A stretch of 64,000 nt of DNA from Mesorhizobium sp. ES1-4 (GTDB lineage Bacteria > Pseudomonadota > Alphaproteobacteria > Rhizobiales > Rhizobiaceae). Numbering within the stretch: the stretch's first letter is position 1; each line of letters opens with the position of its first letter. Of the stretch, positions 52,387 to 63,568 are shown in pieces. A program made the position numbers and the translations under genes. The stretch is from assembly GCF_020164745.1 (NCBI RefSeq), contig NZ_JAIUGV010000005.1:124001-188000 (forward strand), written 5' to 3'. The notes under the pieces are model-generated. The model searched no databases. It was not told where the DNA came from and was given only the letters and a program-made list of their open reading frames with translations.

Positions 52387-53175
52387 ATGCAAGATGGCAA
52401 TGCCCCAGCGGTTTCGGCGGGCGAGAAGATGACGGCCTCCCGCGAGAAAGGCCTCAACCGCGTCCTGGAGATACTGGAGTTTCTTCACGCGACTCAGCGG
52501 GCGACGGGCATTGGCGATCTTGCCAAGGGGGTCAATGCGCCACGCTCGACCACCTACACGCTGGTGCGGTTGCTGGTCGATGCCGGCCTGCTGGAAATGG
52601 CCGGCGACGGCAACCGGGTCTATTTCGGCAAGAAGCTCTACCTCTACGGAATGGACTATGTCCGCGGCAACGATCTGTTGCGGCGTGGCCGCCAGGAGGT
52701 CGACCATCTGTCGCGCGAGACAGGCGAGACCTCGGAACTGTGCATGCTGCAGAGCGGCCGCTATACGATCGTTCATTCCAGCCCCGGCTCCAGGCCGTTC
52801 CGCATCAGTTCGGCCACCGGCCTGCAGATACCGCTGCCCTGGACCGCCTCGGGAAGGCTGCTGCTTGCGGGACTGGATAGAGCCGCGATCGAAGCCATGG
52901 TGTCGGACGACGACCTTGTGCTGCCCGACGGCCGCAAGCTGCGGCTCGACGATTTCATCGCCGACATCGCAAAGGCAGGAACGACCGGCTACTGCGTCAC
53001 CTCGGGCCTGGTCGACGCCTATACGAAATGCCTTGCCGTACCGGTCTTTTCAGCGCCGGGCAAGGTGGAGGCGACGATGTGCCTGGTGGTGCCCATCGAC
53101 ACGTCGGAGAAGCGGACCGCCGATCTCATCGGCCTGCTGCGCGTCCGTGCGTCGGGGCTCTCGATCGGCGGATAG
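52387..53175 (+). CDS. IclR-family transcriptional regulator
   Basis: 262 residues. N-terminal winged HTH at about 22-85 (GLNRVLEILEFLHATQRATGIGDLAKGVNAPRSTTYTLVRLL) and IclR effector domain from 100 to the end, with TGLQIPLPWTASGRLLLAG and GYCVTSGLVDAYTKCLAVPVF. Divergent from the amino-acid ABC/lyase operon, which it most likely controls. The effector is unknown but should be the transported compound or its product. Confidence 0.92.
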   Translation: MQDGNAPAVSAGEKMTASREKGLNRVLEILEFLHATQRATGIGDLAKGVNAPRSTTYTLVRLLVDAGLLEMAGDGNRVYFGKKLYLYGMDYVRGNDLLRRGRQEVDHLSRETGETSELCMLQSGRYTIVHSSPGSRPFRISSATGLQIPLPWTASGRLLLAGLDRAAIEAMVSDDDLVLPDGRKLRLDDFIADIAKAGTTGYCVTSGLVDAYTKCLAVPVFSAPGKVEATMCLVVPIDTSEKRTADLIGLLRVRASGLSIGG

Positions 53176-53211
53176 GCTACGGAATGGCGCCGAGCGCGAG
53201 CCGTCCAGGCC

Positions 53212-53415
53212 TCATGCGATGATGTCTGGAATGATCTTGTCTTCCAGTTTCATCAGCCGGTCCTTGAGAACCAGCTTCTTCTTTTTCATGCGCTGGATCT
53301 GCAGCGGGTCGCAGTTCGTGGCGATCATCGCGTTGATCGCGGCATCGAAATCGGCGTGTTCCTGTTTCAGCCGCGAAAATTCGAGGCGAGTATCGGCCTG
53401 TTCCTGATCGGACAT
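53212..53415 (-). CDS. DUF465/YdcH family protein
   Basis: 67-residue protein made of two charged helices (ARLEFSRLKQEHADFDAAINAM and RMKKKKLVLKDRLMKLEDKIIPDI), the DUF465 signature being LK..KLxLKD. Cytoplasmic, probably oligomeric; function unknown. A second DUF465 gene lies on the opposite strand 237 bases away. Confidence 0.86.
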   Translation of the reverse strand: MSDQEQADTRLEFSRLKQEHADFDAAINAMIATNCDPLQIQRMKKKKLVLKDRLMKLEDKIIPDIIA

Positions 53416-53652
53416 TCTCTACCGTCTGCAAGTCTGCGGCGCCCAAAACTGGGCCTGGTTGGGCGGGGGCGGCCATTTACGCCGCCAGCGCGCAGCCCTT
53501 ATCACATTTCACATTGTCGTGGAATGCTACCACGCAGCATTCGACATCGTTGGCGGAAGATGACACACTGTCATTGTGCCGTCACAGATGCGACCTGCGG
53601 TGGACGTGCTTGACGGCTGCAATCGAGGAAACCATGAAAGGGAGAACCAATC

Positions 53653-53832
53653 ATGTCTCTTGCATCCCATCTTGATGAGTTGCAGCGGAAACACGGCGAC
53701 ATCGAACGTGAAATCGATGACGCGATGAACCACCCGTCGGTGGACGACCTGGAAATCGTGAATCTGAAGCGACGCAAGCTGGCACTCAAGGATGCGATTG
53801 AGAAACTGAGGGCGCAACCAACCACGCATTGA
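53653..53832 (+). CDS. DUF465/YdcH family protein, short
   Basis: 59-residue protein, MSLASHLDELQRKHGDIERE, then NLKRRKLALKDAIEKLR. Two charged helices with the family motif LKRRKLALKD. AGGGAG is about 8 bases upstream of ATG 53653. Too short for common length cut-offs, but the sequence and the paralog nearby support it. Divergent arrangement with the other DUF465 gene. Confidence 0.88.
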   Translation: MSLASHLDELQRKHGDIEREIDDAMNHPSVDDLEIVNLKRRKLALKDAIEKLRAQPTTH

Positions 53833-54151
53833 CGCTCACCTGATATAGCCGCCCACTCCTGGCGGACTTCTTTGCCGGCGGCGCCGAGCCGCCGGTGCGG
53901 TGGCTTGATTTTCAGCGCTGCGCCATAAGCCGTCGCTAATGTCCCCCCCCCGGACATGGTTGCCACGCCCGTCGCCGGATCGCACTCGTTAGGCCCCGGG
54001 AGAGGATCAATTGCTGCCGGTGGCGACGTGTCGCCATTGACAAGCCATCTTTGCTCCTCCACCTCATGCCCGGACTTCAGCGCATCGGCCCGGCGCCTGC
54101 TTTGTGCGCCCACGGGGATGCATGGCGCTTCTGAGACAAAAGGCTGCCGGC
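53833..54151. other. 319-bp gap before ispG
   Basis: No gene is supported. A run of nine Cs lies at 53943-53951, a phase-variation-like tract, but it is not inside a recognisable reading frame. The ispG promoter should lie here. An opposite-strand open frame spans the area without codon bias or recognisable motifs. Confidence 0.5.
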
Positions 54152-55405
54152 ATGACCGGATACTTCTCCTTTCCCTTCCCCCGCCGCACCTCGGTCGGCG
54201 TCGATGTCGGCGGCGTGCTCGTCGGCGGCGGTGCGCCCGTGGTCGTGCAGTCGATGACCAACACTGACACGGCCGACGTCGACCAGACGGTCGCGCAGGT
54301 CGCGGCGCTGCACCGTGCCGGCTCCGAGATCGTACGCATCACCGTCGACCGCGACGAGAGTGCGGCCGCCGTGCCGCGCATCCACGAGCGGCTTCAAAGG
54401 CTCGGCATCAATGTGCCGCTGGTGGGTGATTTTCACTATATCGGCCACAAGCTCCTGGCCGATCATCCGGCCTGCGCCGAGGCGCTGGCCAAGTACCGCA
54501 TCAATCCCGGCAATGTCGGCTTCAAGGACAAGAAGGACCGGCAGTTCGGGGCGATTGTCGAAATGGCGATAAAGCACGACAAGCCGGTGCGCATCGGCGT
54601 CAACTGGGGATCGCTCGACCAGGAACTGCTGACCCGGCTGATGGACGACAACCAGGACAAGGGTTTCCCGCTGACGGCGCAGGAGGTGACGCGCGAGGCG
54701 ATCGTGCAGTCGGCGATCCTGTCGGCCGAGATGGCGGAGGAGATCGGCCTTGCCCGCGAAAAGATCATCCTGTCGGCCAAGGTCAGCGGCGTGCAGGACC
54801 TGATCGCGGTCTATACCGAGCTTGCCACCCGTTCCAACCACGCGCTGCATCTCGGCCTCACCGAGGCCGGCATGGGGTCGAAAGGCATCGTCGCTTCCTC
54901 CGCCGCCATGGGCATCCTTTTGCAGCAAGGCATCGGCGACACCATCCGCATCTCGTTGACGCCGGAGCCCAATGGCGACCGCACCCGCGAGGTGCAGGTG
55001 TCGCAGGAACTGCTGCAGACCATGGGCTTCCGGCAGTTCGTGCCGATCGTCGCGGCCTGCCCCGGCTGCGGCCGCACCACCTCCACCGTGTTCCAGGAAC
55101 TGGCCCAGGACATCCAGGCGGACCTGCGCAAGAACATGCCGGTGTGGCGCGAGAAATATCCCGGCGTCGAGAACCTCAAGGTCGCGGTGATGGGCTGCAT
55201 CGTCAACGGCCCTGGTGAATCCAAGCATGCCGATATCGGCATTTCGCTGCCGGGCACCGGCGAGACGCCGACCGCGCCCGTCTTCGTCGACGGCAAGAAG
55301 GCGGCGACGCTGCGCGGGCCGTCGATCGCGGCGGATTTCGAGAAAATGGTCGCCGATTATATCGAACAGAGGTTCGGTCAGGGCGGCAAGGCTGCGGCAG
55401 AGTAG
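54152..55405 (+). CDS. ispG: 4-hydroxy-3-methylbut-2-enyl diphosphate synthase
   Basis: Iron-sulfur enzyme of the MEP isoprenoid pathway, 417 residues, that reduces MEcPP to HMBPP. N-terminal TIM-barrel part ([26 protein letters not shown]) and C-terminal cluster domain with AACPGCGRT and [10 protein letters not shown] supplying the three Cys of the [4Fe-4S] cluster. ATG 54152 is preferred over two in-frame upstream ATGs by family length. Followed 4 bases later by the transglycosylase gene. Confidence 0.95.
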   Translation: MTGYFSFPFPRRTSVGVDVGGVLVGGGAPVVVQSMTNTDTADVDQTVAQVAALHRAGSEIVRITVDRDESAAAVPRIHERLQRLGINVPLVGDFHYIGHKLLADHPACAEALAKYRINPGNVGFKDKKDRQFGAIVEMAIKHDKPVRIGVNWGSLDQELLTRLMDDNQDKGFPLTAQEVTREAIVQSAILSAEMAEEIGLAREKIILSAKVSGVQDLIAVYTELATRSNHALHLGLTEAGMGSKGIVASSAAMGILLQQGIGDTIRISLTPEPNGDRTREVQVSQELLQTMGFRQFVPIVAACPGCGRTTSTVFQELAQDIQADLRKNMPVWREKYPGVENLKVAVMGCIVNGPGESKHADIGISLPGTGETPTAPVFVDGKKAATLRGPSIAADFEKMVADYIEQRFGQGGKAAAE

Positions 55406-55409
55406 CCAG

Positions 55410-56264
55410 ATGCGGCGTTTCCCGTGGGCGACGCTGATTTTCCTCTGCGGCATGGCCTGGTCGACGCTTGCCCAGGCCGATCCGCCGCAATCGGCCAAGC
55501 AGCGGCTGACCGACAAGGTCTGCGACCTGATCCAGGCGTATGCCGACCAGAACGGCCTGCCCAGGGACTTCTTCGCTCGCCTCATCTGGAAGGAAAGCCG
55601 TTTCGATCCCAATGCCGTGAGCCCTATGGGCGCCGAAGGCATCGCCCAGTTCATGCCCGGCACCGCCAAGATGCGGGGGCTAGCCGATTCCTTCGACATC
55701 AACCAGGCGATCCCGGCGTCGGCTAGATATCTCGCCGAAATGAGGACCAGCTATGGCAATCTCGGCCTGGCGGCCGCCGCCTACAATGCCGGTGAGAACC
55801 GGGTGTCGCGCTGGCTGAATGCCGGCGGCTTCCTGCCGATGGAGACAGAAAGCTATGTCTTCGACGTGATGGGCGAGCCGGTCGACAAGTTCGCCGACCG
55901 GGCCTATGCCGGAAAAGTCGAGCCACTCGATGCCAAGCTGGATTTCGCGGTCGCCTGCCGCAAACTGCCGGTGATCATGTCGAAGACCGTGGCGATGGCC
56001 TCGATCAACATCAAGCCATGGGGCGTCCAGGTGGCCGGCAATTTCCGCCGCAGCGCCGCGATCGGCCAATGGCTCAGGGTGCGGAGCCGATTTCCGGCCC
56101 TGCTTGCCGGGCATGATCCGGTGGTGAGCCGGGTGCGCACGCCGATCGGCCGGCGCGGCATCTACGCCGTCAGGATCGGGATCGACGACCGCGCCGCCGC
56201 CAATGTCATCTGCCAGAAACTGCAGAGTGTCGGCGGCGCCTGCGTGGTGGTGCGCAACCGCTAG
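55410..56264 (+). CDS. Lytic transglycosylase (SLT domain)
   Basis: 284 residues. Signal peptide to about residue 23 (AQADPP). SLT domain at about 36-150: catalytic Glu62 in IWKESRFDPNAVS, then GAEGIAQFMPGTA and AAAYNAGENRV. The C-terminal third has a SPOR-like pattern (VSRVRTPIGRRGIYAVRIGI... CVVV). It cleaves peptidoglycan in the periplasm. It lies 4 bases after ispG, likely co-transcribed. Confidence 0.91.
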   Translation: MRRFPWATLIFLCGMAWSTLAQADPPQSAKQRLTDKVCDLIQAYADQNGLPRDFFARLIWKESRFDPNAVSPMGAEGIAQFMPGTAKMRGLADSFDINQAIPASARYLAEMRTSYGNLGLAAAAYNAGENRVSRWLNAGGFLPMETESYVFDVMGEPVDKFADRAYAGKVEPLDAKLDFAVACRKLPVIMSKTVAMASINIKPWGVQVAGNFRRSAAIGQWLRVRSRFPALLAGHDPVVSRVRTPIGRRGIYAVRIGIDDRAAANVICQKLQSVGGACVVVRNR

Positions 56265-56279
56265 CCGAGGGGCCGCTCC

Positions 56280-57032
56280 ATGTTCGACGGATACATCATC
56301 TGCGGCACGCCCAGAACCGGCAGCACTCTGCTGTGCAAGCTGCTGGCGGCCACCGGAACGACCGGCGATCCCCACTCGTTCTACCGGCGGCAGGATGTGT
56401 CGGAGTGGGCCGAGGACTGGCGACTGCCCGCTCGCGGCACTATGGGTGAGCGTGACTTCGAATCTGCCTATCTCAACGCCGCGATCGGTGCCGGCAAGGG
56501 CGGTACTGAAATCTTCGGCATGCGCCTGATGCGGGAGAATCTGGACGAGCTTTCGACAATACTCGACCGGATTTTTCCCGGCCTTGCGTCGGACAAAGCC
56601 CGTTTCGAGAAGGCTTTTGGCCGTGTCCTCTACATACACCTGTCGCGCGAAAACAAGCTCGCGCAGGCTGTCTCCCTGGTCAAAGCACAGCAAACCGGTC
56701 TTTGGCATATCGCCCCGGACGGAAGCGAAATCGAAAGGGTGGGGCCTGCCAAGGAACCTCACTATGATTTCGAGCGCATCAAGGCTGAGCTCGAGGAGCT
56801 GGAAGCCTATGATGGAGCCTGGAATATCTGGTTCGCGCAACAGGGTATCGTTCCATTGCGGATCGGCTATGAGCGCCTTGCCGCCGAGCCGGCCGTGGAA
56901 TTGCTGCGCATCTGCGAAGCGCTGAGCGTCCGTGCGCCGGATGCTGGGCATGTCAAGCCCGGCGTCGCCAAGCTCGCCGATGCGACAAGCCTGCACTGGA
57001 TGCGCCGCTTTCATCAGGACGCAGACGTCTGA
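56280..57032 (+). CDS. Stf0-like sulfotransferase
   Basis: 250 residues. PAPS-binding 5'-loop GTPRTGSTLLCKLL at 9-22 and catalytic-type YIHLSRENKLAQAVS, EPHYDFERIKAE typical of Stf0 sulfotransferases (trehalose 2-sulfotransferase family). Stf0 enzymes sulfate carbohydrates; in rhizobia related enzymes sulfate LPS or Nod-factor-type sugars, so a cell-surface role is plausible. Substrate unknown. It is 15 bases after the transglycosylase, convergent with the histidine kinase gene. Confidence 0.87.
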   Translation: MFDGYIICGTPRTGSTLLCKLLAATGTTGDPHSFYRRQDVSEWAEDWRLPARGTMGERDFESAYLNAAIGAGKGGTEIFGMRLMRENLDELSTILDRIFPGLASDKARFEKAFGRVLYIHLSRENKLAQAVSLVKAQQTGLWHIAPDGSEIERVGPAKEPHYDFERIKAELEELEAYDGAWNIWFAQQGIVPLRIGYERLAAEPAVELLRICEALSVRAPDAGHVKPGVAKLADATSLHWMRRFHQDADV

Positions 57033-57044
57033 GGCGAGATGGGG

Positions 57045-59384
<2,340 letters not shown>

Positions 59385-59496
59385 GCGCAACCCCAACACA
59401 TACGCAGTATTTTAACGGTCGGGATTACGCTTCATTTACATTAACATTTCGTTGGCACGACCACAGATGCACCGAGCAACCCTGTATCGCCCGCCG

Positions 59497-60414
59497 TCAG
59501 CTTTTACGGGTCGCCACGAAGGTCGCGGCGGCCTTCAGCAGGGCCGCCTTCTCGCCATAGGGTTCCAGCAGCGTGTGCGCCTGGCCGACGAGACCGTCGA
59601 GCTGCTTGCGCGCCCAGTTCGCGCCATGCAGCGCCACCAGCGTGCCCTTGCCGGCGGCGGCATCCTTGCCGGTCGCCTTGCCCATCTGGCTGGCGTTGGC
59701 GGTCAGGTCGAGCAGGTCGTCGGCAAGCTGGAAGGCAAGGCCGATCGCTGAGCCGAACTCGGCCAGCCTTTCGCGGTCATCCGATTGCGCGCCAGCCAGG
59801 ATTGCACCCGCCTCGCAGGCGAAGCGGATCAGCGCGCCGGTCTTCATGGCCTGCAGCCGGATGATGCCGGCCTCGTCCGGTCGCGCCTGCTCGGCTTCGA
59901 GATCGAGCTTCTGACCGCCGACCATGCCACCGGCCCCGGCGGCGCGGGCAAGCGCCAGCACCAATGCGGCCCGGCGCTCCGCCGGCAGCGCGGTCGCTTC
60001 GCCGGCGAGAATATCGAAAGAAAGGGTCAGCAGTGCGTCGCCGGCCAGGATGGCGGTGGCCTCGTCGAAGGCCTTGTGCACGGTCGGCTGGCCGCGGCGC
60101 AGATCATCGTCGTCCATCGCCGGCAGGTCGTCGTGGATGAGCGAATAGCAATGCACGCATTCGAGCGCCGCCGCGACGCGCAGCGCCGCCTCGCCGTCGG
60201 CCGAAAACAGCGCCGCACTTTCCATCACCAGGAAGGGGCGCAGGCGCTTGCCGCCATTCAGCACACCATGGCGCATCGCCGCCATCAGGCGATCGGGCCG
60301 CGCGATCTCGCCCGAAAGCGGGCGGTCGTCGAGCAACCGGCGCAGCATCACCTCGACGGCGGCCGCGCGTCTGATGAGCGCCATTTCGAACGCCATTTCG
60401 TCGTCATTCGTCAT
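59497..60414 (-). CDS. ispA: Geranyl/farnesyl diphosphate synthase
   Basis: 305 residues, polyprenyl synthase family. First Asp-rich motif [18 protein letters not shown], and second Asp-rich motif LADDLLD are intact. It elongates DMAPP/GPP with IPP. ATG 60414 gives the correct length; an upstream extension to 60459 is unlikely. Not in an operon with dxs; a palindromic repeat lies between it and mtgA. Confidence 0.92.
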   Translation of the reverse strand: MTNDDEMAFEMALIRRAAAVEVMLRRLLDDRPLSGEIARPDRLMAAMRHGVLNGGKRLRPFLVMESAALFSADGEAALRVAAALECVHCYSLIHDDLPAMDDDDLRRGQPTVHKAFDEATAILAGDALLTLSFDILAGEATALPAERRAALVLALARAAGAGGMVGGQKLDLEAEQARPDEAGIIRLQAMKTGALIRFACEAGAILAGAQSDDRERLAEFGSAIGLAFQLADDLLDLTANASQMGKATGKDAAAGKGTLVALHGANWARKQLDGLVGQAHTLLEPYGEKAALLKAAATFVATRKS

Positions 60415-60482
60415 GGCCGGGACCGGTAGCGGACACTCAGACGTTGCGCAAGAAGGCAAGCGCCATTATGCCGGAGCGGAAA

Positions 60483-60624
60483 GAGCCCGTTTGGAAACTC
60501 ACCTCCTGCGGTCATCTGAAGGCGTTTTCCGGGGTTCCGGTGCTCACGTACTTGATGTGCGTTCCGCTCCGGTTCCCGAAAACACCATCATTTGGCTCGC
60601 TGGAACGAGTTTCGAAACGCGCTC
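60483..60624. repeat. Palindromic repeat, third family, copy 1 (diverged)
   Basis: Outer arms GAGCCCGTTTGGAAAC (60483-60498) and GTTTCGAAACGCGCTC (60609-60624) pair at 14 of 16 positions. The core TTCCGGTGCTCACGTAC and TCCGCTCCGGTTC is shared with the copies at 61396-61527 and 62505-62650. It lies between ispA and mtgA. Confidence 0.7.
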
Positions 60625-60686
60625 CGTGGCACGGGTTGGGCGGCTTGGCGGAACCGATCGTCGATCATGAGACCGAAAAGCTGGAC

Positions 60687-61397
60687 ATGGCGACGAGATC
60701 GCGCGGCGTGAACCGCCGCGGTCTCAGGCGCTGGGTCCGGCGTGGCATCGTCGTGGCCGCCGTGCTGGCGCTTGTCCCGGTGGTGCTGACCTTTCTCTAT
60801 CTGCCCTCCTTCGTGCATCCGGTGTCGACGTTGATGCTGAAGGATCTGGCGACCTTCTCCGGCTACGACCGGCGCTGGGTTTCCATCGATGACGTGGCGC
60901 CCGTGCTCGCGCATTCGGTGATCATGTCGGAGGACGGGCAGTTCTGCTTCCACCGCGGCGTCGACCTCGGCGAACTCAGGGGCGTCGTCGACGACGCGCT
61001 GGCCGGCGAGGCGACGCGCGGCGCCTCGACCATCACCATGCAGACGGTGAAGAACCTCTTCCTCTGGTCGCGGCCGCTGGCCTCGGTGCGCAAGGTCGTC
61101 GAACTGCCGCTGGCCGTCTATTTCGACGCGGTGATGTCGAAACGGCGCATCATGGAGATCTATCTCAACATCGCCGAATGGGGCCCGGGCATCTACGGCA
61201 TCGAGGCGGCGGCGCAGCACCATTTCGGCATTTCGGCAAAGCAGTTGTCGCGCCGGCAGGCGGCCCTTCTCGCTGTCACCCTGCCCAATCCGATCGCCCG
61301 CAATCCGGCAAAACCCGGCCCTGGCCTCAGACGGCTCGCCAATCTGATCGAGCGGCGCGCCGGCCGCTCAGGGGCCTATGTCGGCTGCCTCGAATAG
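60687..61397 (+). CDS. mtgA: Monofunctional biosynthetic peptidoglycan transglycosylase
   Basis: 236 residues. One N-terminal membrane anchor ([18 protein letters not shown]), then GT51 domain with catalytic Glu in [13 protein letters not shown] and the [11 protein letters not shown] and [17 protein letters not shown] motifs. It polymerises lipid II glycan strands. ATG 60687 is chosen by the anchor. The stop codon TAG lies at the left edge of the next palindromic repeat. Confidence 0.93.
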   Translation: MATRSRGVNRRGLRRWVRRGIVVAAVLALVPVVLTFLYLPSFVHPVSTLMLKDLATFSGYDRRWVSIDDVAPVLAHSVIMSEDGQFCFHRGVDLGELRGVVDDALAGEATRGASTITMQTVKNLFLWSRPLASVRKVVELPLAVYFDAVMSKRRIMEIYLNIAEWGPGIYGIEAAAQHHFGISAKQLSRRQAALLAVTLPNPIARNPAKPGPGLRRLANLIERRAGRSGAYVGCLE

Positions 61398-61527
61398 AGT
61401 GTGTCGATGTTCAGGCGATGCCGCCCTGCAAACGGCGGATATCCCCGCCTCCGGTGGTCACGGACGTTCCGCTCGGGTTCTCGGCATCCACCATTTCCGG
61501 CTCGGCCTGACCTGAACCTCAACGCAG
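61396..61527. repeat. Palindromic repeat, third family, copy 2
   Basis: GAGTGTGTCGATGTTCAGG on the left and CCTGAACCTCAACGCAG on the right are near-complementary arms around the same core (CCGGTGGTCACGG...TCCGCTCGGGTTCTCGG). The mtgA stop codon lies at its left edge. Confidence 0.75.
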
Positions 61528-61676
61528 TCCGGCATGGCCGCTGAAAAAAAATCACGGCAGTGCTGGCCAAAGCGGCGTCAGGCGTGTATAGGCACCCGAC
61601 TTTCTCAGATTTAGGCCCCGACATGGCCCTTTCACGAGGGCGGGCGGGGCTTTTGACCATGTAGTGGAGCATATCC

Positions 61677-61859
61677 ATGGCCGTTCCGAAACGCAAAACC
61701 TCTCCGTCCAAGCGCGGCATGCGCCGCTCGGCCGACGCCCTCAAGGCCCCGACCTATGTCGAGGACAAGAATTCCGGCGAAATGCGCCGCCCGCACCACA
61801 TCGACCTGAAGACCGGCATGTATCGCGGTCGCCAGGTGCTGACGCCCAAGGAAAGCTGA
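61677..61859 (+). CDS. rpmF: 50S ribosomal protein L32
   Basis: 60 residues, [20 protein letters not shown] start typical for L32. It lacks the four Cys of zinc-binding L32, so is a Cys-free form, as is the L36 in this window. Ends with a strong intrinsic terminator. No plsX/fabH neighbours, in contrast to the common gammaproteobacterial order. Confidence 0.96.
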   Translation: MAVPKRKTSPSKRGMRRSADALKAPTYVEDKNSGEMRRPHHIDLKTGMYRGRQVLTPKES

Positions 61860-61885
61860 GCCCAGCTTCCAAGGCTTTGAGTTGC

Positions 61886-61912
61886 AAAAGACCGGCCTCT
61901 GGCCGGTCTTTT
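61886..61912 (+). terminator. Intrinsic terminator after rpmF
   Basis: AAAAGACCGGCC-TCT-GGCCGGTCTTTT, perfect 12-bp stem with a 3-base loop, followed by TGCG. The run of four to five Ts makes it a strong terminator, 26 bases after the L32 stop. Confidence 0.92.
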
Positions 61913-62104
61913 TGCGTTTGGTGACGCCGTGCGTGCCGGCTATTTCAAGCGCTAAGCTTCTGTCTCTCGTTTTCCACGGCCGGGCAACCGGCTGACATGG
62001 TTGTTGCATCCGGTCTTCGACCGTGTTTGCGGCCGCGCACGAAAAATCTTGACGTCGCGCCTGCGGAGCCTTCTACAGAAGGTGCCCCCACATGGAGACG
62101 CCAG

Positions 62105-62506
62105 ATGTTCGGTGCCGTCCCGCTTTTGATCGTGCCTTTCGTGCTCTACAATCTCGGCCTGCTCGGAATATTCGGCGGCGGCGACGATCCATGGGCGAGC
62201 GAGGTGTTCTCGTTCAGGATGATGTCGGGCGGGGTGTTCTCGATGACGCTCGGCGACCTGATGGTGCTGATCGGGCTGATCTTCCTGTTCCTCGAAATGG
62301 TGAAGTCGGCGCGTACGACCACGGCTTCGATCATGGACCATCTTCTGTCGACGCTCGTCTTCGTCGCTTTCCTGGTCGAATTCCTGCTGGTCAAGGGTGC
62401 GGCGCACTCCATCTTCTTCACGTTGATGATCATTGCGCTGTTCGACGTGCTGGCCGGGTTCGCCGTGTCGATGCGGTCGGCCAGCCGCGACATCAATTTC
62501 AATTAG
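62105..62506 (+). CDS. Conserved membrane protein
   Basis: 133 residues with three to four membrane segments (LLIVPFVLYNLGLLGIF; LGDLMVLIGLIFLFLEMV; LLSTLVFVAFLVEFLLV; FFTLMIIALFDVLAGFAV) and charged loops; ends SRDINFN. No family name is certain; small four-helix membrane proteins of this kind are conserved in rhizobia. GGAG at about 7 bases supports ATG 62105. The stop codon lies at the edge of the repeat that follows. Confidence 0.78.
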   Translation: MFGAVPLLIVPFVLYNLGLLGIFGGGDDPWASEVFSFRMMSGGVFSMTLGDLMVLIGLIFLFLEMVKSARTTTASIMDHLLSTLVFVAFLVEFLLVKGAAHSIFFTLMIIALFDVLAGFAVSMRSASRDINFN

Positions 62507-62650
62507 GATGCGTTGATATTCAGGTGATGCCGGCCTGCGAACGGCGGTCTCCTGCGCTTCCGGTGCTCACGTACCCAAACGTACGCTCCGCTCCGGTTCT
62601 CGGAGCCCACCATTCTCGGCTCGGCCTGACCCGAATCTCAACACATCCTA
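62505..62650. repeat. Palindromic repeat, third family, copy 3
   Basis: Left arm AGGATGCGTTGATATTCAGG and right arm CCCGAATCTCAACACATCCT are near complementary, so the element can form a long cruciform or hairpin. The core shares CCGGTGCTCACGTACC and CTCCGCTCCGGTTCTCGG with copies 1 and 2. Its left edge includes the stop of the membrane-protein gene. Confidence 0.85.
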
Positions 62651-62660
62651 GACCGAAGCC

Positions 62661-63092
62661 TCAGCCCGGATCGGCGGTGAAGCCGGCGGCCTCGATGCCG
62701 GCGATGGCGGCTGCCTCGTCATTGTCCGACGTGTCGCCGGAAATGCCGACGGCACCGACAACAGTGCCGTCCGTGTCCCGGATCAGCACGCCGCCGACGA
62801 CCGGCAGCACGCGTCCCCCCGACACGTCGGAAATCCCGGCAACCAGATGCGGACGCTCCTTGGCGAAGGCCTCGACCTTGCGCGAGCCCATGCCGATGGC
62901 CAGCGCGCCGTAGGCCTTGCCGGCCGACATTTGCGGGCGCAGGAACGAAGCGCCGTCCTGGCGTTGGAAGGCGACAAGGTGCCCGCCGGCGTCGAGCACA
63001 GAGACGCCGAGGGGCTTGAGCTTGAGATCGGCGCCCCTGGCGAAGGCGGCATTGATGATCTCGACGGCTTTTTCGAGCGACAGCGCGGTCAT
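62661..63092 (-). CDS. GlcG/HbpS family heme-binding-like protein
   Basis: 143 residues. GlcG/HbpS fold: SVLDAGGHLVAFQRQDGA, RPQMSAGKAYGALAIGMGSR and GVLIRDTDGTVVGAVGISGDTSDNDE. Relatives bind heme or act near glycolate oxidation, but no glycolate genes are nearby. No signal peptide, so cytoplasmic. Function is uncertain. Confidence 0.85.
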   Translation of the reverse strand: MTALSLEKAVEIINAAFARGADLKLKPLGVSVLDAGGHLVAFQRQDGASFLRPQMSAGKAYGALAIGMGSRKVEAFAKERPHLVAGISDVSGGRVLPVVGGVLIRDTDGTVVGAVGISGDTSDNDEAAAIAGIEAAGFTADPG

Positions 63093-63258
63093 GGCAATCT
63101 CCTGTTGAACAGCTCAATCATCGGCGGCCAGCCGGACGAGGCAATCCCGGTTTCGCATGAAAGTGCTTCCCGTGAAGGAGCGGGATGAAGGCGCGCCTAT
63201 CCGCTGGTGCCACGACTTCTCGATTCAGAGTGAGGAATTGGCGGACAGGCCGGGGGCG

Positions 63259-63513
63259 TTACTTCTTCTTGGCGCGGGCCGGCTTCTTGGCGGGTGCGGC
63301 AGGCGTGTTGGCCAGATCTTCGGCTTCCTTGGCGAGCCGCAGCGCCCGCAGCTTGTCGGTCTTGGCCTTGCGCGCGTCGCTCTCGGCGACGTACTCGGCC
63401 ATGGCCTTCTGACGGACTGTCGCCGCCTCTTCCTGCTTCTTGAAGCGCAGATCGGCACGCGCGCGGGCAGTGTCCCTAGAGTTCTCAACCAAGAGTCTAT
63501 CCAATCCCGTCAC
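63259..63513 (-). CDS. Small charged conserved protein
   Basis: 84 residues from a GTG start at 63513: VTGLDRLLVENSRDTARARADLRFK, then a helical Lys/Glu-rich region (KKQEEAATVRQKAMAEYVAES) and a Pro/Ala/Lys tail ending AKKPARAKKK. No recognised domain; the basic tail suggests nucleic-acid contact. The frame remains open upstream without codon bias. It resembles a protein conserved in Mesorhizobium, from memory only. Confidence 0.55.
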   Translation of the reverse strand: MTGLDRLLVENSRDTARARADLRFKKQEEAATVRQKAMAEYVAESDARKAKTDKLRALRLAKEAEDLANTPAAPAKKPARAKKK

Positions 63514-63568
63514 GTGTGATTTCCGTCTCTTGTAGCAGAGCCGGCCTTTCAACGGGGAAAATAGTTGG

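Noticed and set aside
53943-53951. Run of nine Cs as a possible phase-variable tract
   Set aside because: It is outside any supported reading frame and promoter element, so no phase-variation role can be argued.
54077-55702. Open frame of about 541 codons opposite ispG
   Set aside because: Antisense of ispG, which has intact Cys motifs and length.
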